Shown: positions 26,967 through 36,868 of the stretch, one piece after another | Layout: the number at the start of each line of letters is the position of its first letter | Position numbering within the stretch: the stretch's first letter is position 1 | Assembly: GCA_030445245.1 (NCBI GenBank) | Contig: JAUCSD010000001.1 | Coordinates: forward strand, 248,001 to 312,000 | Direction: 5' to 3' | Source of the DNA: Candidatus Saccharimonadota bacterium | Lineage (GTDB): Bacteria; Patescibacteriota; Saccharimonadia; Saccharimonadales; Saccharimonadaceae | Length of the DNA: 64,000 nucleotides | Translations under genes and position numbers: made by a program | Notes under the pieces: generated by a model | Seen by the model: the letters and a program-made list of their open reading frames with translations, nothing else | Databases searched by the model: none | Told to the model about the DNA's origin: nothing

Positions 26967-28313
26967 CTAATCGTGGTGTTTGTCGAGCGACATAAAGCGT
27001 AGGCGCTCCGGATGGAAGTAGAGCTCGACTTTACCGGTTGGTCCGTTACGGTGTTTAGCGAGAATAAGATCGGTGATATTCTCACGTTCGGTTTCAGGAT
27101 TATAGTAAGCTTCACGATAGATGAACATAACAATATCGGCATCCTGCTCGATTGAACCTGATTCACGCAGGTCGGAGAGTTGTGGAACTTGAGGTGTGCG
27201 ACTTTCAACTGAACGCGAAAGCTGGGACAGTGCGATGACCGGGACGTTTAATTCACGAGCAATCAGCTTGAGTCCACGTGAGATCTCACTCACCTCTTGG
27301 ACGCGGTTTCCGTTGTCGCGGCCACTTCCCTGCATAAGCTGGAGATAGTCGACGATAATAAGTCCAAGTGGGGCGGTGTGAGCGGCTCGACGAGCCTTGG
27401 TACGCATTTCGAGAACGGAGAGACCAGGTGTGTCGTCGAGATAGATAGGTGCTTCAGCCATTTCACCCATTGCCTCGCTGAGTTTACTAAAGTCCTCGTC
27501 AGAGAGATTACCGGTACGGATATTCCAGGCATCTACTCCACTGGCATCAGCCAACATACGGTCGACCAGCTGTTCTTTACTCATCTCGAGGCTGAAAAAG
27601 AGCACGGCTTGTTTGGCAACGGTAGCAACGTTATATGCGAGGTTGGTCACAAGAGTTGTCTTACCCATGGCAGGACGAGCCGCGAGGATAATAAGATCGG
27701 ATCGTTGCAGCCCGGCTGTGATATTGTCGAGGTCACGCCAGCCGGTTCGTACGCCACGAAGGGCGCCTTTATTACGGTGAAGTTCTTCCATACGGTCGAA
27801 GCTGTCTGTTAGGATAGTTTCGATACTGACAAGGTCTTGTTTGAGCGATTGGTCGCTCACACTAAAGAGTTCGGCCTCCGCTTTTTCAAGTAGTTCCTGA
27901 GTGCTGGTGTTTTCGTCAAATCCTAGCTCTGAGATTTCGCCACTGGCCTTGATAAGTCGACGACGGATGGCCTTTTGAGAAACGAGCTCAGCGTAGGCTT
28001 CGGCGTGGGCTGCGGTCGGTACATAGTTGGTTAGCTCGGTAAGGTAGGCTGAGCCCCCGACAGCATCAAGCTCATCTTTCTTTTTGAGTTCCTCGGTAAG
28101 TGTTAAGAGGTCGACCGGTTTATGGTGCTCATAAAGACGCATCATGCCACCAAAAATCGTACCATGGCGCTTGTCGTAGAAATCTTTTGGTGTGACATGC
28201 TCTGAGATGTCAGCCAGTGTTTCTTCGTCAATTAAAACAGCACCGAGCAAACTTTTCTCGGCGTCTAGATTCTGTGGTGGTACTTTACCAACCGGTACGT
28301 CTTTTGTGGCCAT
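26967..28313 (-). CDS. dnaB: Replicative DNA helicase DnaB
   Basis: The 448-residue protein has the N-terminal domain starting PPQNLDAEKSLLGAVL, Walker A RPAMGKTT, LIIVDYLQLM, LSQLSRSVESR and the C-terminal arginine-rich hexamer motifs. It unwinds DNA at the replication fork. It is downstream of dnaX by about 20 bases, so fork helicase and clamp loader share an operon. Confidence 0.97.
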   Translation of the reverse strand: MATKDVPVGKVPPQNLDAEKSLLGAVLIDEETLADISEHVTPKDFYDKRHGTIFGGMMRLYEHHKPVDLLTLTEELKKKDELDAVGGSAYLTELTNYVPTAAHAEAYAELVSQKAIRRRLIKASGEISELGFDENTSTQELLEKAEAELFSVSDQSLKQDLVSIETILTDSFDRMEELHRNKGALRGVRTGWRDLDNITAGLQRSDLIILAARPAMGKTTLVTNLAYNVATVAKQAVLFFSLEMSKEQLVDRMLADASGVDAWNIRTGNLSDEDFSKLSEAMGEMAEAPIYLDDTPGLSVLEMRTKARRAAHTAPLGLIIVDYLQLMQGSGRDNGNRVQEVSEISRGLKLIARELNVPVIALSQLSRSVESRTPQVPQLSDLRESGSIEQDADIVMFIYREAYYNPETERENITDLILAKHRNGPTGKVELYFHPERLRFMSLDKHHD

Positions 28314-28332
28314 GATTCTCCCAAACTGTCGA

Positions 28333-29835
28333 CTATGCGTCTACAGTAACCTCTTCTCCTCCACCCATAATAGCAGCAACAGCCGCAGCAGTGCTATCTT
28401 TTGGTGGCGGAGGTGTACCAATCGTCGTAATCAGAAAACCACCGGCACCGATTTCTTCGAATGATTTGAGTAAGTTGATATGATGTTTAGCATCATCGAG
28501 CTTCTTTTTATAAAAGGCGTTTGCCGTGTAGAGCGTGAAGTCTGAGCCGTCAATCTCGTATCCACATTTAGACAAAACACTGTACACAGCAACAAAGTTT
28601 TGACGAGCATATTCGATGAGTTTGTCCCAGTCGAAATCAAGAGCATTTTCTAGTCCTGGCTTGATGGTGTCCACTTCTTGTTTGTTTTTTGATAGGATGG
28701 GCTTTTGCTGGCTGGCTATTATCTTGTCGAGTGATGCGTTCGAACCCTGACTATTTGTCTGGGGGTGAGGTATTTGAGCTGTCTGAGCTGAAGGCGCGAC
28801 GGGATGAGGTTTTGTTGCCTGTTTGGCAAGCTCGGCAAGAGGCGCACTTACTTCAGGTGACGCAGCTGTGAGCGCGACCGATTTTGGTTTGACGCTATGC
28901 GTACCGAGTACGGTAAGTAGTTTGATACTTGGCTGTGAAGACCGGGCAACATCAAGTAATTGATCGAGTAGCGCTAGAAGTTGTGGTTTTTCGGCGATGG
29001 TCACGCGTACTTTTTGGATAAGCTGGCTTGTCAGAACGCTTGGTTGAATCCCGCTACGGTCACTCTCGTCAAGCAATTCGACGATTGTTTTTAGGTCTTT
29101 ATTACTGTAAGCTTCAAGTAATTTTTCAACGTGTTCAAGCGGTGCTAAGCCGAGTGACTGCTCAACAAGAGCACGGGTAATTCCCTCTTTATCGTCGGAC
29201 AGGCTTCGCAACTGGTCGAGGAGGCTGATACTATCACGGAAGCTGCCGTCACCACGTAGTGCAATAAGCTCAAGGGCATCATCAGCAACTTTAATCTTTT
29301 CTTCGGTTGCAATATGACGGAGGTGTTTGACGGCGTCTTCAATGCCGATAGTTCGGAAGCTAAACCGTTGGGTTCGGCTGATAATCGTCGGTGGCAGCTT
29401 ATCGACATCAGTAGTAGCTAAGATGAATACGGCGTGCTCTGGTGGCTCCTCAAGCGTCTTTAAAAGTGCATTGAAGGCAGCCTTGGATAGCATGTGTACT
29501 TCGTCGATGATGTAGATCTTTTTGTCCGCTGAAACAGGTGCTATCTGTACCTTTTCCCGAAGGTCACGAACGTCTTCGACGCCATTGTTGCTGGCGGCGT
29601 CGATCTCGATAATATCAAGGTGGGTCGCCTGCTCATCGTACGGCAGTTTATTAATTTCGTAGGCGAGGATTCGAGCGATCGATGTTTTACCGACACCGCG
29701 TGGTCCAGTGAGTAGGTATGCGTGAGCAATCCGACCCTGGGATAGACTTCGTGCCAATACGTCAGTAACGTGGGCCTGGCCCACGACTTCGCTTAGCGAC
29801 TTGCTCCGATACTTACGGTAGAGTGCTTGTGTCAC
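28333..29835 (-). CDS. dnaX: DNA polymerase III subunit gamma/tau, without zinc module
   Basis: 500 residues: Walker A GPRGVGKTS, Walker B EVHMLSKAAFNALLKTLEEPP and sensor motifs, then a linker and C-terminal part. In most bacteria four Cys form a zinc module between Walker A and DAASNNGVED; here that insert is missing and the sequence goes straight from YEINKLPYDEQATHLD to IIEIDAASN. The start is GTG with GGGGT upstream. Loads the sliding clamp; heads the run dnaX-dnaB. Confidence 0.95.
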   Translation of the reverse strand: MTQALYRKYRSKSLSEVVGQAHVTDVLARSLSQGRIAHAYLLTGPRGVGKTSIARILAYEINKLPYDEQATHLDIIEIDAASNNGVEDVRDLREKVQIAPVSADKKIYIIDEVHMLSKAAFNALLKTLEEPPEHAVFILATTDVDKLPPTIISRTQRFSFRTIGIEDAVKHLRHIATEEKIKVADDALELIALRGDGSFRDSISLLDQLRSLSDDKEGITRALVEQSLGLAPLEHVEKLLEAYSNKDLKTIVELLDESDRSGIQPSVLTSQLIQKVRVTIAEKPQLLALLDQLLDVARSSQPSIKLLTVLGTHSVKPKSVALTAASPEVSAPLAELAKQATKPHPVAPSAQTAQIPHPQTNSQGSNASLDKIIASQQKPILSKNKQEVDTIKPGLENALDFDWDKLIEYARQNFVAVYSVLSKCGYEIDGSDFTLYTANAFYKKKLDDAKHHINLLKSFEEIGAGGFLITTIGTPPPPKDSTAAAVAAIMGGGEEVTVDA

Positions 29836-29879
29836 TGATTGTTACCCCTCACTTTTTCTGTTTCTATTGTACCCTGATT

Positions 29880-30057
29880 TGTGTGGCATCTGTGTTGTGA
29901 TTTGTTACGATTGGCCTGTATTTGTTTAGGGCACGGTATCGTATCCATTTCCTGTCGACGTACCACGCTACGATGTTTTGTGACCAATTAGCTTGCGAGG
30001 TAGTGAGAGTTTTTGATAAAGTATTAATCGAGTCAAATCGAGACCCTAGGAGGGGAA
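29880..30057. other. Intergenic stretch between dnaX and GC-rich orphan
   Basis: It holds the minus-strand TACAAT -10 of dnaX near 29870 and the leader of the plus-strand orphan gene. A clear tRNA-like repeat was looked for and not seen. Confidence 0.3.
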
Positions 30058-30663
30058 ATGACTCGTTCAGATAGGAGTGAGCTGGCGGTTATCGTGGAGG
30101 GACAGAAATCCCTCTGAATACCACCGTTCCTGATGTGTGTGATTGGGCATCGTGAGATCTTCGACGCCCTCGCACCGGCCGTAGGGCCGAAGGGGCACAT
30201 CGAGCCTGGTGCGCATTTCTGGCGCACGCTGGCGCCGTTCATCACGGGGTACCTGAATCATCCAGGAAACGACACGTATGCGAGAGATCTGCGTCGAGCA
30301 CATGAGCGGGCCGGCATTTCTCGCAAGCTGCTCACGATGGCGACCGACTGGAACGTGACGATCATGTGTCAGGTCGCCGCCGCTCGTAGCCGCCGGACAC
30401 TCATGCCGTCACTGGTTGAGGCCGGCAAACGTATGGCCACCGACTTCGGTGCTGACCCGAACGGGGTCGGCTTTCATCTTCCGCGACTGAGGTCGATGTT
30501 CCAGAATGTCACCATCATCCCGGAGATGCGCGAAGCTCTGTGGGAGGTTCTGGACTGGCCGAAGATCGGCGCGGCGGTCGGCCCCAGAAGTAACAGCGTC
30601 CTTCTGGCGGACTGCCAGAAGATCCTGCCATCCCGTTTCGTCCAGCAGTTCAAGTTCTCTTGA
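30058..30663 (+). CDS. GC-rich orphan, possibly one gene with in-frame UGA
   Basis: Not recognised. AGGAGGGG and an ATG at 30058 open a frame that meets TGA after 19 codons (30115-30117). The same frame continues at once as a 176-residue frame from the ATG at 30133 to 30663, which has no good ribosome-binding site. Either a 19-residue leader is coupled to the main protein, or the gene carries a nonsense mutation or recoded UGA. The main product is basic and helical, without signal peptide. Its composition is clearly more GC-rich than the neighbours. A 17-bp hairpin follows the stop. Confidence 0.55.
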
Positions 30664-30677
30664 TCTACCTCCGACGT

Positions 30678-30716
30678 GGGCACTCGACATGGCCGATCAG
30701 GCCGTGTCGAGTGCCC
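30678..30716 (+). terminator. Strong GC hairpin after orphan gene
   Basis: Arms 30678-30694 and 30700-30716 pair over 17 positions, one a G-U, with a 5-base loop. There is no T-run, so it may protect the mRNA end or end transcription only weakly. Confidence 0.55.
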
Positions 30717-30747
30717 CGGCAATACCATAGATTCCACTACTTGAGAT

Positions 30748-31629
30748 TTAGAAGAAAGATGTTTGTCGCGCAGGGATGACAAGGGCCGTCTGATTGTAAG
30801 ACAGGCTGACCTTAAAACCGATGTACTTTTTTAAAGGTAGAAAAACTGGCTCTTCCTCGTGACTACAAAATAGAAGTGAGCCGAGCATGCCAATGGTAAC
30901 GCCCGATATAAGATGTTGGTCCGAGCAATCATGTGCTATGCCGAGATCCGGTCGCTTCTTCGGAAAAAAATGCTCATCGAGAGACTGGACGTGATTTTGA
31001 GTGAATGTAATGCTAAGCTCGGTCTCTATCAATTCGCGGGTGGCGATCAGCTCAGAAGTTGCATCGTCTGCAGTGAGCGGTTGTTCGAGTAGACTGATCT
31101 TCTTCCTGAGCTGGATAGTTTCAGCAATACCGGCTATCTTGGCAATTTTTGCTTCGTATTCTCGAGCAATGTGTGCCGAGGGGAATATATCAAGAATAAG
31201 TGCGTAGCGGGCACCTTGTTCGAGCAGACGCGCATTATTACGGGCAGCGTGAGAGATACCCACTTTAATCGTACCTTTGCCAAAATATGCCAGATAGAGC
31301 ATGTGTGGTTCTTGGTTACGAGCTTCTTGCTGCGTTGAAACACTCGTTGCATGGTAAAAAGCTGGGTTAAAACCAGTACGCTGCTGGCAGCCGGCACATT
31401 GCTCGTAGTTCTTCTCGACAGTATTGGCGTTGGGACAGACGAAGCGCTCTCCAGTGGCGATATCACCCCATCCAATACAAAAACGCTGCGTCATAGTAAA
31501 ACGCAGCGTTAGTTTGTGATTCAACGGAGCTAGATCATAGAAAGAATCATTTTGCTGAAATGATAAAACGGGTGTTTCCTCTCGCGAAAAACCAACGCGT
31601 GAAAAGAGATAATCGCCCGCCTCTGGCAT
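30748..31629 (-). CDS. DUF2797-family protein
   Basis: 293 residues. It has a zinc-ribbon-like CAGCQQRTGFNPAFY region and then LYLAYFGKGTIKVGISH with AARNNARLLEQGARYALIL, the hallmark of DUF2797 and similar to a GIY-YIG fold (first strands and Arg). The biochemical role is unknown. The ATG at 31629 is chosen because it lies just after the stop of the upstream gene, giving coupled translation; an in-frame TTG at 31653 would overlap that gene. Confidence 0.8.
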   Translation of the reverse strand: MPEAGDYLFSRVGFSREETPVLSFQQNDSFYDLAPLNHKLTLRFTMTQRFCIGWGDIATGERFVCPNANTVEKNYEQCAGCQQRTGFNPAFYHATSVSTQQEARNQEPHMLYLAYFGKGTIKVGISHAARNNARLLEQGARYALILDIFPSAHIAREYEAKIAKIAGIAETIQLRKKISLLEQPLTADDATSELIATRELIETELSITFTQNHVQSLDEHFFPKKRPDLGIAHDCSDQHLISGVTIGMLGSLLFCSHEEEPVFLPLKKYIGFKVSLSYNQTALVIPARQTSFF

Positions 31630-31636
31630 GAATAAA

Positions 31637-32164
31637 CTAGAGAGCGGCTTCAACAGCTGCCCAAGTAGCCTCGGGGTTATCTTCAGGTACGATGATAGTT
31701 ACTTGGTCGCCCATAGCAATATGGAAGTATGTAACACTTGCAAGAAGGATGCGGTATTCTCGGCCGTTTGCTTCAACGTAGTAGGCACCGTCGTGTTGAA
31801 CAAGTGTACCAATAATCTGGCGACGACCTATTGGGCCGATCTGCTTGTAGATGAATCCGCCATCATCGGCAATAGTTAGTTTAAGGATATCTCCTTCAAC
31901 TAATTTTGATTTACTGGCGTAGTTTGCTGGAACAGGATAGCTTTTGCCATCAGGACCAATCATGATTTGGCCATCGAAGACGCCTTCGATAACTTTGCCA
32001 CCAACAGCTTCTTGACTGTTTCGTGGGGTAACGATGTTGCCATCATCACCGACGATACTGATAAGTAGCTCCTTGGCTGCAGCTAGGTTTGTTTCTGCCT
32101 CCTGGATAAGCGAGCGTAGCCGCTTAACTTGTTTTTCGGGTAATTCAGACATGGTAACTCGCAA
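31637..32164 (-). CDS. Coiled-coil plus OB-fold protein (proteasomal-ATPase-N-domain-like)
   Basis: About 171-175 residues: an N-terminal helix (about 5-40) that looks like a coiled coil, then two barrels of similar pattern (VIEGVFDGQIMIGPDGKSYP and IIGTLVQHDGAYYVEANGREY). The coiled coil followed by tandem OB folds resembles the N-terminal part of ARC/Mpa ATPases, but no ATPase domain follows. Function unknown. Start is either TTG at 32164 or ATG at 32152; neither has ideal spacing to AAAGGA. A TTGACA-17-TATATA promoter lies upstream. Confidence 0.55.
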   Translation of the reverse strand: MRVTMSELPEKQVKRLRSLIQEAETNLAAAKELLISIVGDDGNIVTPRNSQEAVGGKVIEGVFDGQIMIGPDGKSYPVPANYASKSKLVEGDILKLTIADDGGFIYKQIGPIGRRQIIGTLVQHDGAYYVEANGREYRILLASVTYFHIAMGDQVTIIVPEDNPEATWAAVEAAL

Positions 32165-32200
32165 TTTCCTTTGTCTATTTTTGTAGTGATATTACCCTTA

Positions 32201-32229
32201 TATATACCAGCCCTAGTCTTGGATGTCAA
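32201..32229 (-). promoter_or_regulatory. Sigma70-type promoter
   Basis: On the minus strand TTGACA (32229-32224), 17 bases, TATATA (32206-32201). It drives the OB-fold gene and the DUF2797 gene behind it. Confidence 0.7.
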
Positions 32230-32236
32230 TGTTTAC

Positions 32237-32761
32237 CTATTGACCAGTGTGTACCCAATCTTGCCATGTGTTGGGTGCGTACATGCCATTAGATACCAGG
32301 CCCATTCCTAACGTTGAACAGAGAGTCGACGTCAGGTCACTTGCGGTGAACGTGTTTGTCTGGAAGCCATCCTGCGTCATCAGGTATATTGATCCAGACT
32401 TGCTTCTTGCAATGAGTTTGTATCCTTGGTAGGGGTCAGCACCAGTGTTTGTAATGCAGTAAATCATATTATAGCTAATGGTTGTGTCGTAGGCATTTTT
32501 AGTGGCTTGAATTTCAAGTGACTCAAGGTTTACCTTAGTACGAGGGAATTGTTGGCTCGGATTTGCTGTATCGACACGTGCACGATAAGCCTCCAGCTCG
32601 CCAGAGATACTTTCAAGATCGGATTGTACGGAGGCGTCATAGGCTTTCTTTTGGGCACTGCCGTAGCTGAGGATGCCAATGGTCGCCAGAATCCCGATTA
32701 CTACGATAACGATGACAAGTTCGATGACCGTAAAACCTTTTTGCATCCCTAGATCCTTCAT
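32237..32761 (-). CDS. Type IV pilin-like / pseudopilin protein
   Basis: A short leader ends before GFTVIELVIVIVVIGILATI, the prepilin peptidase site with Glu5 and the long hydrophobic helix of type IV pilins and pseudopilins. About 170 residues with two Cys in the C-terminal part (YCITNTG and TLCSTLG), as in the pilin D-loop. Probably exported and assembled into a pilus used for attachment. The start may be the Met at 32746 close to the leader. No assembly genes are adjacent. Confidence 0.85.
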   Translation of the reverse strand: MKDLGMQKGFTVIELVIVIVVIGILATIGILSYGSAQKKAYDASVQSDLESISGELEAYRARVDTANPSQQFPRTKVNLESLEIQATKNAYDTTISYNMIYCITNTGADPYQGYKLIARSKSGSIYLMTQDGFQTNTFTASDLTSTLCSTLGMGLVSNGMYAPNTWQDWVHTGQ

Positions 32762-32935
32762 GGCGCTTATGCTTAATGGAGTTTATTCTAGCAGGTGTAA
32801 GGCACTGAGGCAACTTCGGACTGCTTTTCCACACGTATATATGGGGTGCACGGAAAACCGTTGTTATTTTTATCTGATAAATAAGCCGTTTGACAGTATG
32901 CTATATTTTCCAAGTCTGTATCTTTCTTAGTTGTA

Positions 32936-34441
32936 CTAGAGAAATGCTGCAACGCCTGCATTCTTATCACTTCGCGTCCATTCAAAATTTGCATTCTCGA
33001 GCTTTGCTTCAAGATTCTTACGTGCGTCGGTTTCAAACCCAATAAGTACTCGACCAGAATCACTTGCTGCGCTTCGGTAATGGAATAAACTGATGTTCCA
33101 TAGGTCGCCAACTGCATCGAGGAAATCGATCAATGCACCAGGTCGTTCTGGGAACGTTACTTCGTAGAGGTATTCTTTCACTTTCTCGTGAGGTTGGCCG
33201 CCGATCATATGGCGGACATGTTCTTTTGTCGTCTCGTCGCCTGAAAGATCCATGTGTGCGTATTCATGGTTAGTCATTTTATTCATCAGTGTTTGCTTAT
33301 CCGCGGTATTCTCTACGGTTACACCAACGAGAATTCGTGCATTTGCGCGTTGGTCTTTGCGATAGCTTAGTTCTGTAATGTTGCGCGTACGTACTATTTC
33401 GCTACAAAAACCATGGAGCGTACCGGGTTTCTCGCCTAATGTCACGGCAAAGAGCGCTTCTCTTCCTGAGCCAAAGAGCGTTCGTTCAGCCACTTGCTGG
33501 AGACGCTCGAATGTCATGTTAGCGCCTGAACAAATGGCTACGGGTACGGCATTTTTAGGCAGGTTGTAGTTGGCAATTCCTGCCACCGCAAGAGCTCCAG
33601 CAGGTTCGACGATGCTGCGCGTATCTTCAAAGATGCTTTTAATTGCGGAGCACATTTGGTCCGTCGAGACAGTGATAAAATCGTCTACTTTATTCATAGC
33701 GATCGGAAAGGTATTCACTCCAACTTGTTTAACGGCGACGCCGTCAGCAAAGATGCCGACATGTTTTAGGACAATGCGTTCTTCCTTAGCGATGCTAATC
33801 TGCATTGAGTTGCTGTCTTCGGGTTCCACGCCGATCACCAAGATGTCGGGCCGAAGCGCCTTCACGTAGCTGGCGATACCGGCGATCAGTCCGCCACCGC
33901 CAATTGGTACGAAGATATGGGTTGCGGCTGGTAGTTGTTCGACAATTTCGCGACCGATCGTCCCCTGCCCGGCGATGACTAATGGATCATCGAATGGATG
34001 AATGAAGGTACGCTTCGTTTCTTTGGCACGCACTTTGCAATAATCGGCTGCTTCGGAGTAACTGTCACCTGCCAACTCAACCTCACCACCATAACTTCTG
34101 ACTGCATCTATTTTAATTGCTGGCGTTGTTCGTGGCATGACAACGAGCGCACTGATACCAAGCTTCTGTGCGGCCAAGGCGACACCTTGCCCGTGATTAC
34201 CGGCACTTGCCGCAATAACACCGCTCGCTCGCTCAGAGGCAGTCAGCTGGGCGATTTTATTGTAGGCTCCGCGTAGTTTAAAGCTATGAACGGGTTGCAA
34301 GTCCTCACGTTTTAGATATACATCACGTCCGGTCTGGAAACTTATTTTTTGAGCTCGCTCAAGTGGTGATTCTATCGCGACGTCGTAGACACGTGAGGTG
34401 AGGATAGCTCGGACAATGTCATCAATGAGTAATGGGCTCAT
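32936..34441 (-). CDS. ilvA: Threonine dehydratase, biosynthetic type
   Basis: 501 residues. The PLP lysine is in SFKLRGAYN; the glycine loop is PIGGGGLIAG; two C-terminal ACT-like domains (from about 320) with FPERPGALIDFLDAVG support isoleucine feedback control. It makes 2-oxobutanoate from threonine, releasing an enamine first. It is the last gene of ilvB-ilvN-ridA-ilvA; its start overlaps the RidA gene by four bases. RidA acts on exactly that enamine. Confidence 0.95.
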   Translation of the reverse strand: MSPLLIDDIVRAILTSRVYDVAIESPLERAQKISFQTGRDVYLKREDLQPVHSFKLRGAYNKIAQLTASERASGVIAASAGNHGQGVALAAQKLGISALVVMPRTTPAIKIDAVRSYGGEVELAGDSYSEAADYCKVRAKETKRTFIHPFDDPLVIAGQGTIGREIVEQLPAATHIFVPIGGGGLIAGIASYVKALRPDILVIGVEPEDSNSMQISIAKEERIVLKHVGIFADGVAVKQVGVNTFPIAMNKVDDFITVSTDQMCSAIKSIFEDTRSIVEPAGALAVAGIANYNLPKNAVPVAICSGANMTFERLQQVAERTLFGSGREALFAVTLGEKPGTLHGFCSEIVRTRNITELSYRKDQRANARILVGVTVENTADKQTLMNKMTNHEYAHMDLSGDETTKEHVRHMIGGQPHEKVKEYLYEVTFPERPGALIDFLDAVGDLWNISLFHYRSAASDSGRVLIGFETDARKNLEAKLENANFEWTRSDKNAGVAAFL

Positions 34442-34806
34442 GCCTGCTCCCTGTAGACGACCGCCTCTATCTCGACAAGCAGTGCTGTGTCGCCACCAAC
34501 GCGTGGTAATTCGCGTACACTGATAGTGCTTCTGGCAGGACGAGGTGCTTCGAAGTATCGCTCGTAGACGACGTTCATGGCGGCGAAGTCGTCCATATTC
34601 GTTAAGAAAACAGTCGTCTTTATAACGTCGTTCAGCCCGGCACCGTTCGCTTCAAGAGCTCTCGTCATGTTACGGAGTACTTGTTTGGTTTGTTCCGCTA
34701 TATCAGGAGCGGCTGTTTTCGTGGTGGGATCAATGCCTATCTGTCCGGAAATAAATAGGAAATTGCCAGCAGAGCGGACAGGTGTGTAGGGGCCATAGGT
34801 GGTCAT
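34438..34806 (-). CDS. ridA: RidA-family enamine/imine deaminase
   Basis: The 122-residue protein has GPYTPVRSAGNFLFISGQIG, the conserved Arg in ARSTISV and EIEAV at the end. RidA hydrolyses reactive 2-aminoacrylate or 2-aminocrotonate made by dehydratases such as IlvA, encoded by the next gene and overlapping it. The ATG at 34806 is preferred since GAGGAG stands upstream and an earlier ATG would lie inside ilvN. Confidence 0.93.
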   Translation of the reverse strand: MTTYGPYTPVRSAGNFLFISGQIGIDPTTKTAAPDIAEQTKQVLRNMTRALEANGAGLNDVIKTTVFLTNMDDFAAMNVVYERYFEAPRPARSTISVRELPRVGGDTALLVEIEAVVYREQA

Positions 34807-34813
34807 AGTAGAT

Positions 34814-35068
34814 CTAATTCTCCTCTGCGACGTGTTCAACATCGACTAGTTTTTGTAATTGCATGGTAATTTGCTCGGTCGCTTTGGCGTCACCGAAGGC
34901 GGTAATACTCATATGAGATTGTCTTGACGCACCAGGGACCGGCGTCACTTGCAACGCCTCGATGTTATGTCCACGGCGATTAAACACCTGGGCGCAACGG
35001 ACAAGTACGCCAGGGTTATTATGGACAGTTAGAACGAGTGTGTAGGTATGGTCAGTTTCGTGTTTCAT
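34814..35068 (-). CDS. ilvN: Acetolactate synthase small subunit (single ACT domain)
   Basis: 84 residues with one ACT domain (LVLTVHNNPGVLVRCAQVF, RRGHNIEALQV). It lacks the C-terminal half of the longer IlvH, so it is of the short IlvN/IlvM kind. It activates the catalytic subunit and may confer valine inhibition. The gene starts one base after the ilvB stop. Confidence 0.9.
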   Translation of the reverse strand: MKHETDHTYTLVLTVHNNPGVLVRCAQVFNRRGHNIEALQVTPVPGASRQSHMSITAFGDAKATEQITMQLQKLVDVEHVAEEN

Positions 35069-35069
35069 C

Positions 35070-36791
35070 CTAGGTACTCCCTACTGGTTTCTCAAGTTTG
35101 GTAGTCGGTGCTTCGATCAGCATATGACTATATCCTCGTCCGGCTGGAATCATTGGATAGACATTGTCGGTCTTGCTGACTTCACAGTTGATAAGGACTG
35201 GACCATCGTTATAAGCGAGTGCCTCGGCAATCTTCTCATCTACTTCGTCGGGCTGCTCGATGTTGATGGCCTTAATGCCATAACTTTCAGCCAGCTTTAC
35301 AAAATCTGGATTTCCGACAAGATCAACGCCACTGAGTCGGTTATCATAAAACAACTCCTGCCATTGACGAACCATGCCTAGATAGTGGTTGTTCATGATG
35401 AATATTTTGATCGGTAGCTTATGGACAGCGGCTGTGGCCAGTTCATAGGAGGTCATTTGAAAGCCGCCATCACCAACGATAGTAAGGACTTGTTTATTGG
35501 GTTCGGCAAATTGGGCACCGATAGCACTGGGCAAGCCGAAGCCCATCGTTCCCGCTCCGCCGGAACTTATCCAGTAGTTGGCGTGCTTTACCTTATAAAA
35601 CTGCGCTGCCCACATTTGGTGTTGGCCAACATCAGTTGTGACAATTGCTTCGCCTCGAGTAAGGCGCATAGCACTGTCAATTACATGCTGCTGAGATAGT
35701 CCGTCGGCATCGTCAAAGTGGAGCGGCAATTTGACTTTGTATTCGTCAAGATGCTCGCGCCAAGGAGTGTGGGTTGCGGTTTGATTGGTTGCTGTTAGCG
35801 CCTGCAGGAAGACGAGCGCGTCAGAATGAACGGCGATATCCGGACGGACCATTTTACCAAGTTCGGCGTTATCAATGTCGACATGAACGATTGTTTTATT
35901 TTCGACGAAGCTCTTCACGTCTCCGACGATTCGATCGTCAAAACGTGAGCCAATGTTAAAGATAACATCAGCTTCTTCGATCGCTTTATTCGCATATGCC
36001 GTGCCATGCATACCGAGCATACCAAGGGAAAGCTCGTGCGTCTCGTCGATGGCGCCTTTGCCAAGCAGCGTCGTAACAACGGGGAGGTCGAATTGTTTTG
36101 CTGCGACGAGAAGATCGGTTTCGGCTTTAGCGATTAGGACGCCATGTCCTGCGAGAACAACAGGACGTTTGGCGTTAGCAAGTACATCTGAAATCCGACG
36201 TATAGCCTCGCTATCTAGGACTTGTTTTGGCTCAATTTGGGTTGTGTCTACGGCGTCGAGGTTGCCGGTGAAATCTCCAGAACTGATATCTTTTGGTAAG
36301 TCGACGAGGACTGGTCCCGGTCGGCCACTACTGGCGATGGCGAATGCTTCACGTACTACTTTAGGAATGTCATTGGTCTCCATGACCAGGTAGTTATGCT
36401 TCACGACTGGCATGCTGAGGTTGAATGTATCTGCTTCTTGGAAGGCGTCAAGACCAAGCATTGTGGTGATTTGTTGGCCGCTGATAACGATCATAGGAAC
36501 ATTATCCATTTGCGCGGTCATAAGACCAGTGATTGTGTTGCCTGCCCCTGGTCCGCTGGTGACGAGTACGACACCTGGTTTGCCGCTTGCTCGGGCGTAG
36601 CCGTCGGCCATATGGGCGGCACCTTGTTCGTGCCGAGTGGTGATGAGTTTAATGTGGGTATTGGTCGTGACAATTGCGTCAAAGATTGGTATGGCTGCTC
36701 CGCCGGAATAGCCAAAAATATATTCGACGCCTTGCCTTTCAAGGCTCTTGATAAGTGCTTCGGCACCCGTAAGGTGCTGCGTAACTGACAT
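35070..36791 (-). CDS. ilvB: Acetolactate synthase large subunit
   Basis: The 573-residue thiamine-diphosphate enzyme has the catalytic Glu in [25 protein letters not shown] and the cofactor motif GDGGFQM with NN about 28 residues on. It condenses two pyruvate, or pyruvate with 2-oxobutanoate, at the first shared step of branched-chain amino acid synthesis. Start at 36791 with AAAGGGA before it. It heads the operon; a leader peptide and attenuator precede it. ilvC, ilvD and ilvE are not in the window. Confidence 0.96.
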   Translation of the reverse strand: MSVTQHLTGAEALIKSLERQGVEYIFGYSGGAAIPIFDAIVTTNTHIKLITTRHEQGAAHMADGYARASGKPGVVLVTSGPGAGNTITGLMTAQMDNVPMIVISGQQITTMLGLDAFQEADTFNLSMPVVKHNYLVMETNDIPKVVREAFAIASSGRPGPVLVDLPKDISSGDFTGNLDAVDTTQIEPKQVLDSEAIRRISDVLANAKRPVVLAGHGVLIAKAETDLLVAAKQFDLPVVTTLLGKGAIDETHELSLGMLGMHGTAYANKAIEEADVIFNIGSRFDDRIVGDVKSFVENKTIVHVDIDNAELGKMVRPDIAVHSDALVFLQALTATNQTATHTPWREHLDEYKVKLPLHFDDADGLSQQHVIDSAMRLTRGEAIVTTDVGQHQMWAAQFYKVKHANYWISSGGAGTMGFGLPSAIGAQFAEPNKQVLTIVGDGGFQMTSYELATAAVHKLPIKIFIMNNHYLGMVRQWQELFYDNRLSGVDLVGNPDFVKLAESYGIKAINIEQPDEVDEKIAEALAYNDGPVLINCEVSKTDNVYPMIPAGRGYSHMLIEAPTTKLEKPVGST

Positions 36792-36814
36792 GCGGTTCCC
36801 TTTCGTTTTTAAGA

Positions 36815-36842
36815 ACAAAAAATCCCGGCTGCGGGGCCGGGA
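36815..36842 (-). terminator. Attenuator terminator of the ilv operon
   Basis: In minus-strand sense CCCGGC (36841-36836), a short loop and GCCGGG (36829-36824) are followed by ATTTTTT, about 25 bases before the ilvB start. It lies between a leader peptide and ilvB, where a classical attenuator stands. Confidence 0.88.
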
Positions 36843-36868
36843 GTGTTCATCTTTTAGTGTGTGAGCAA

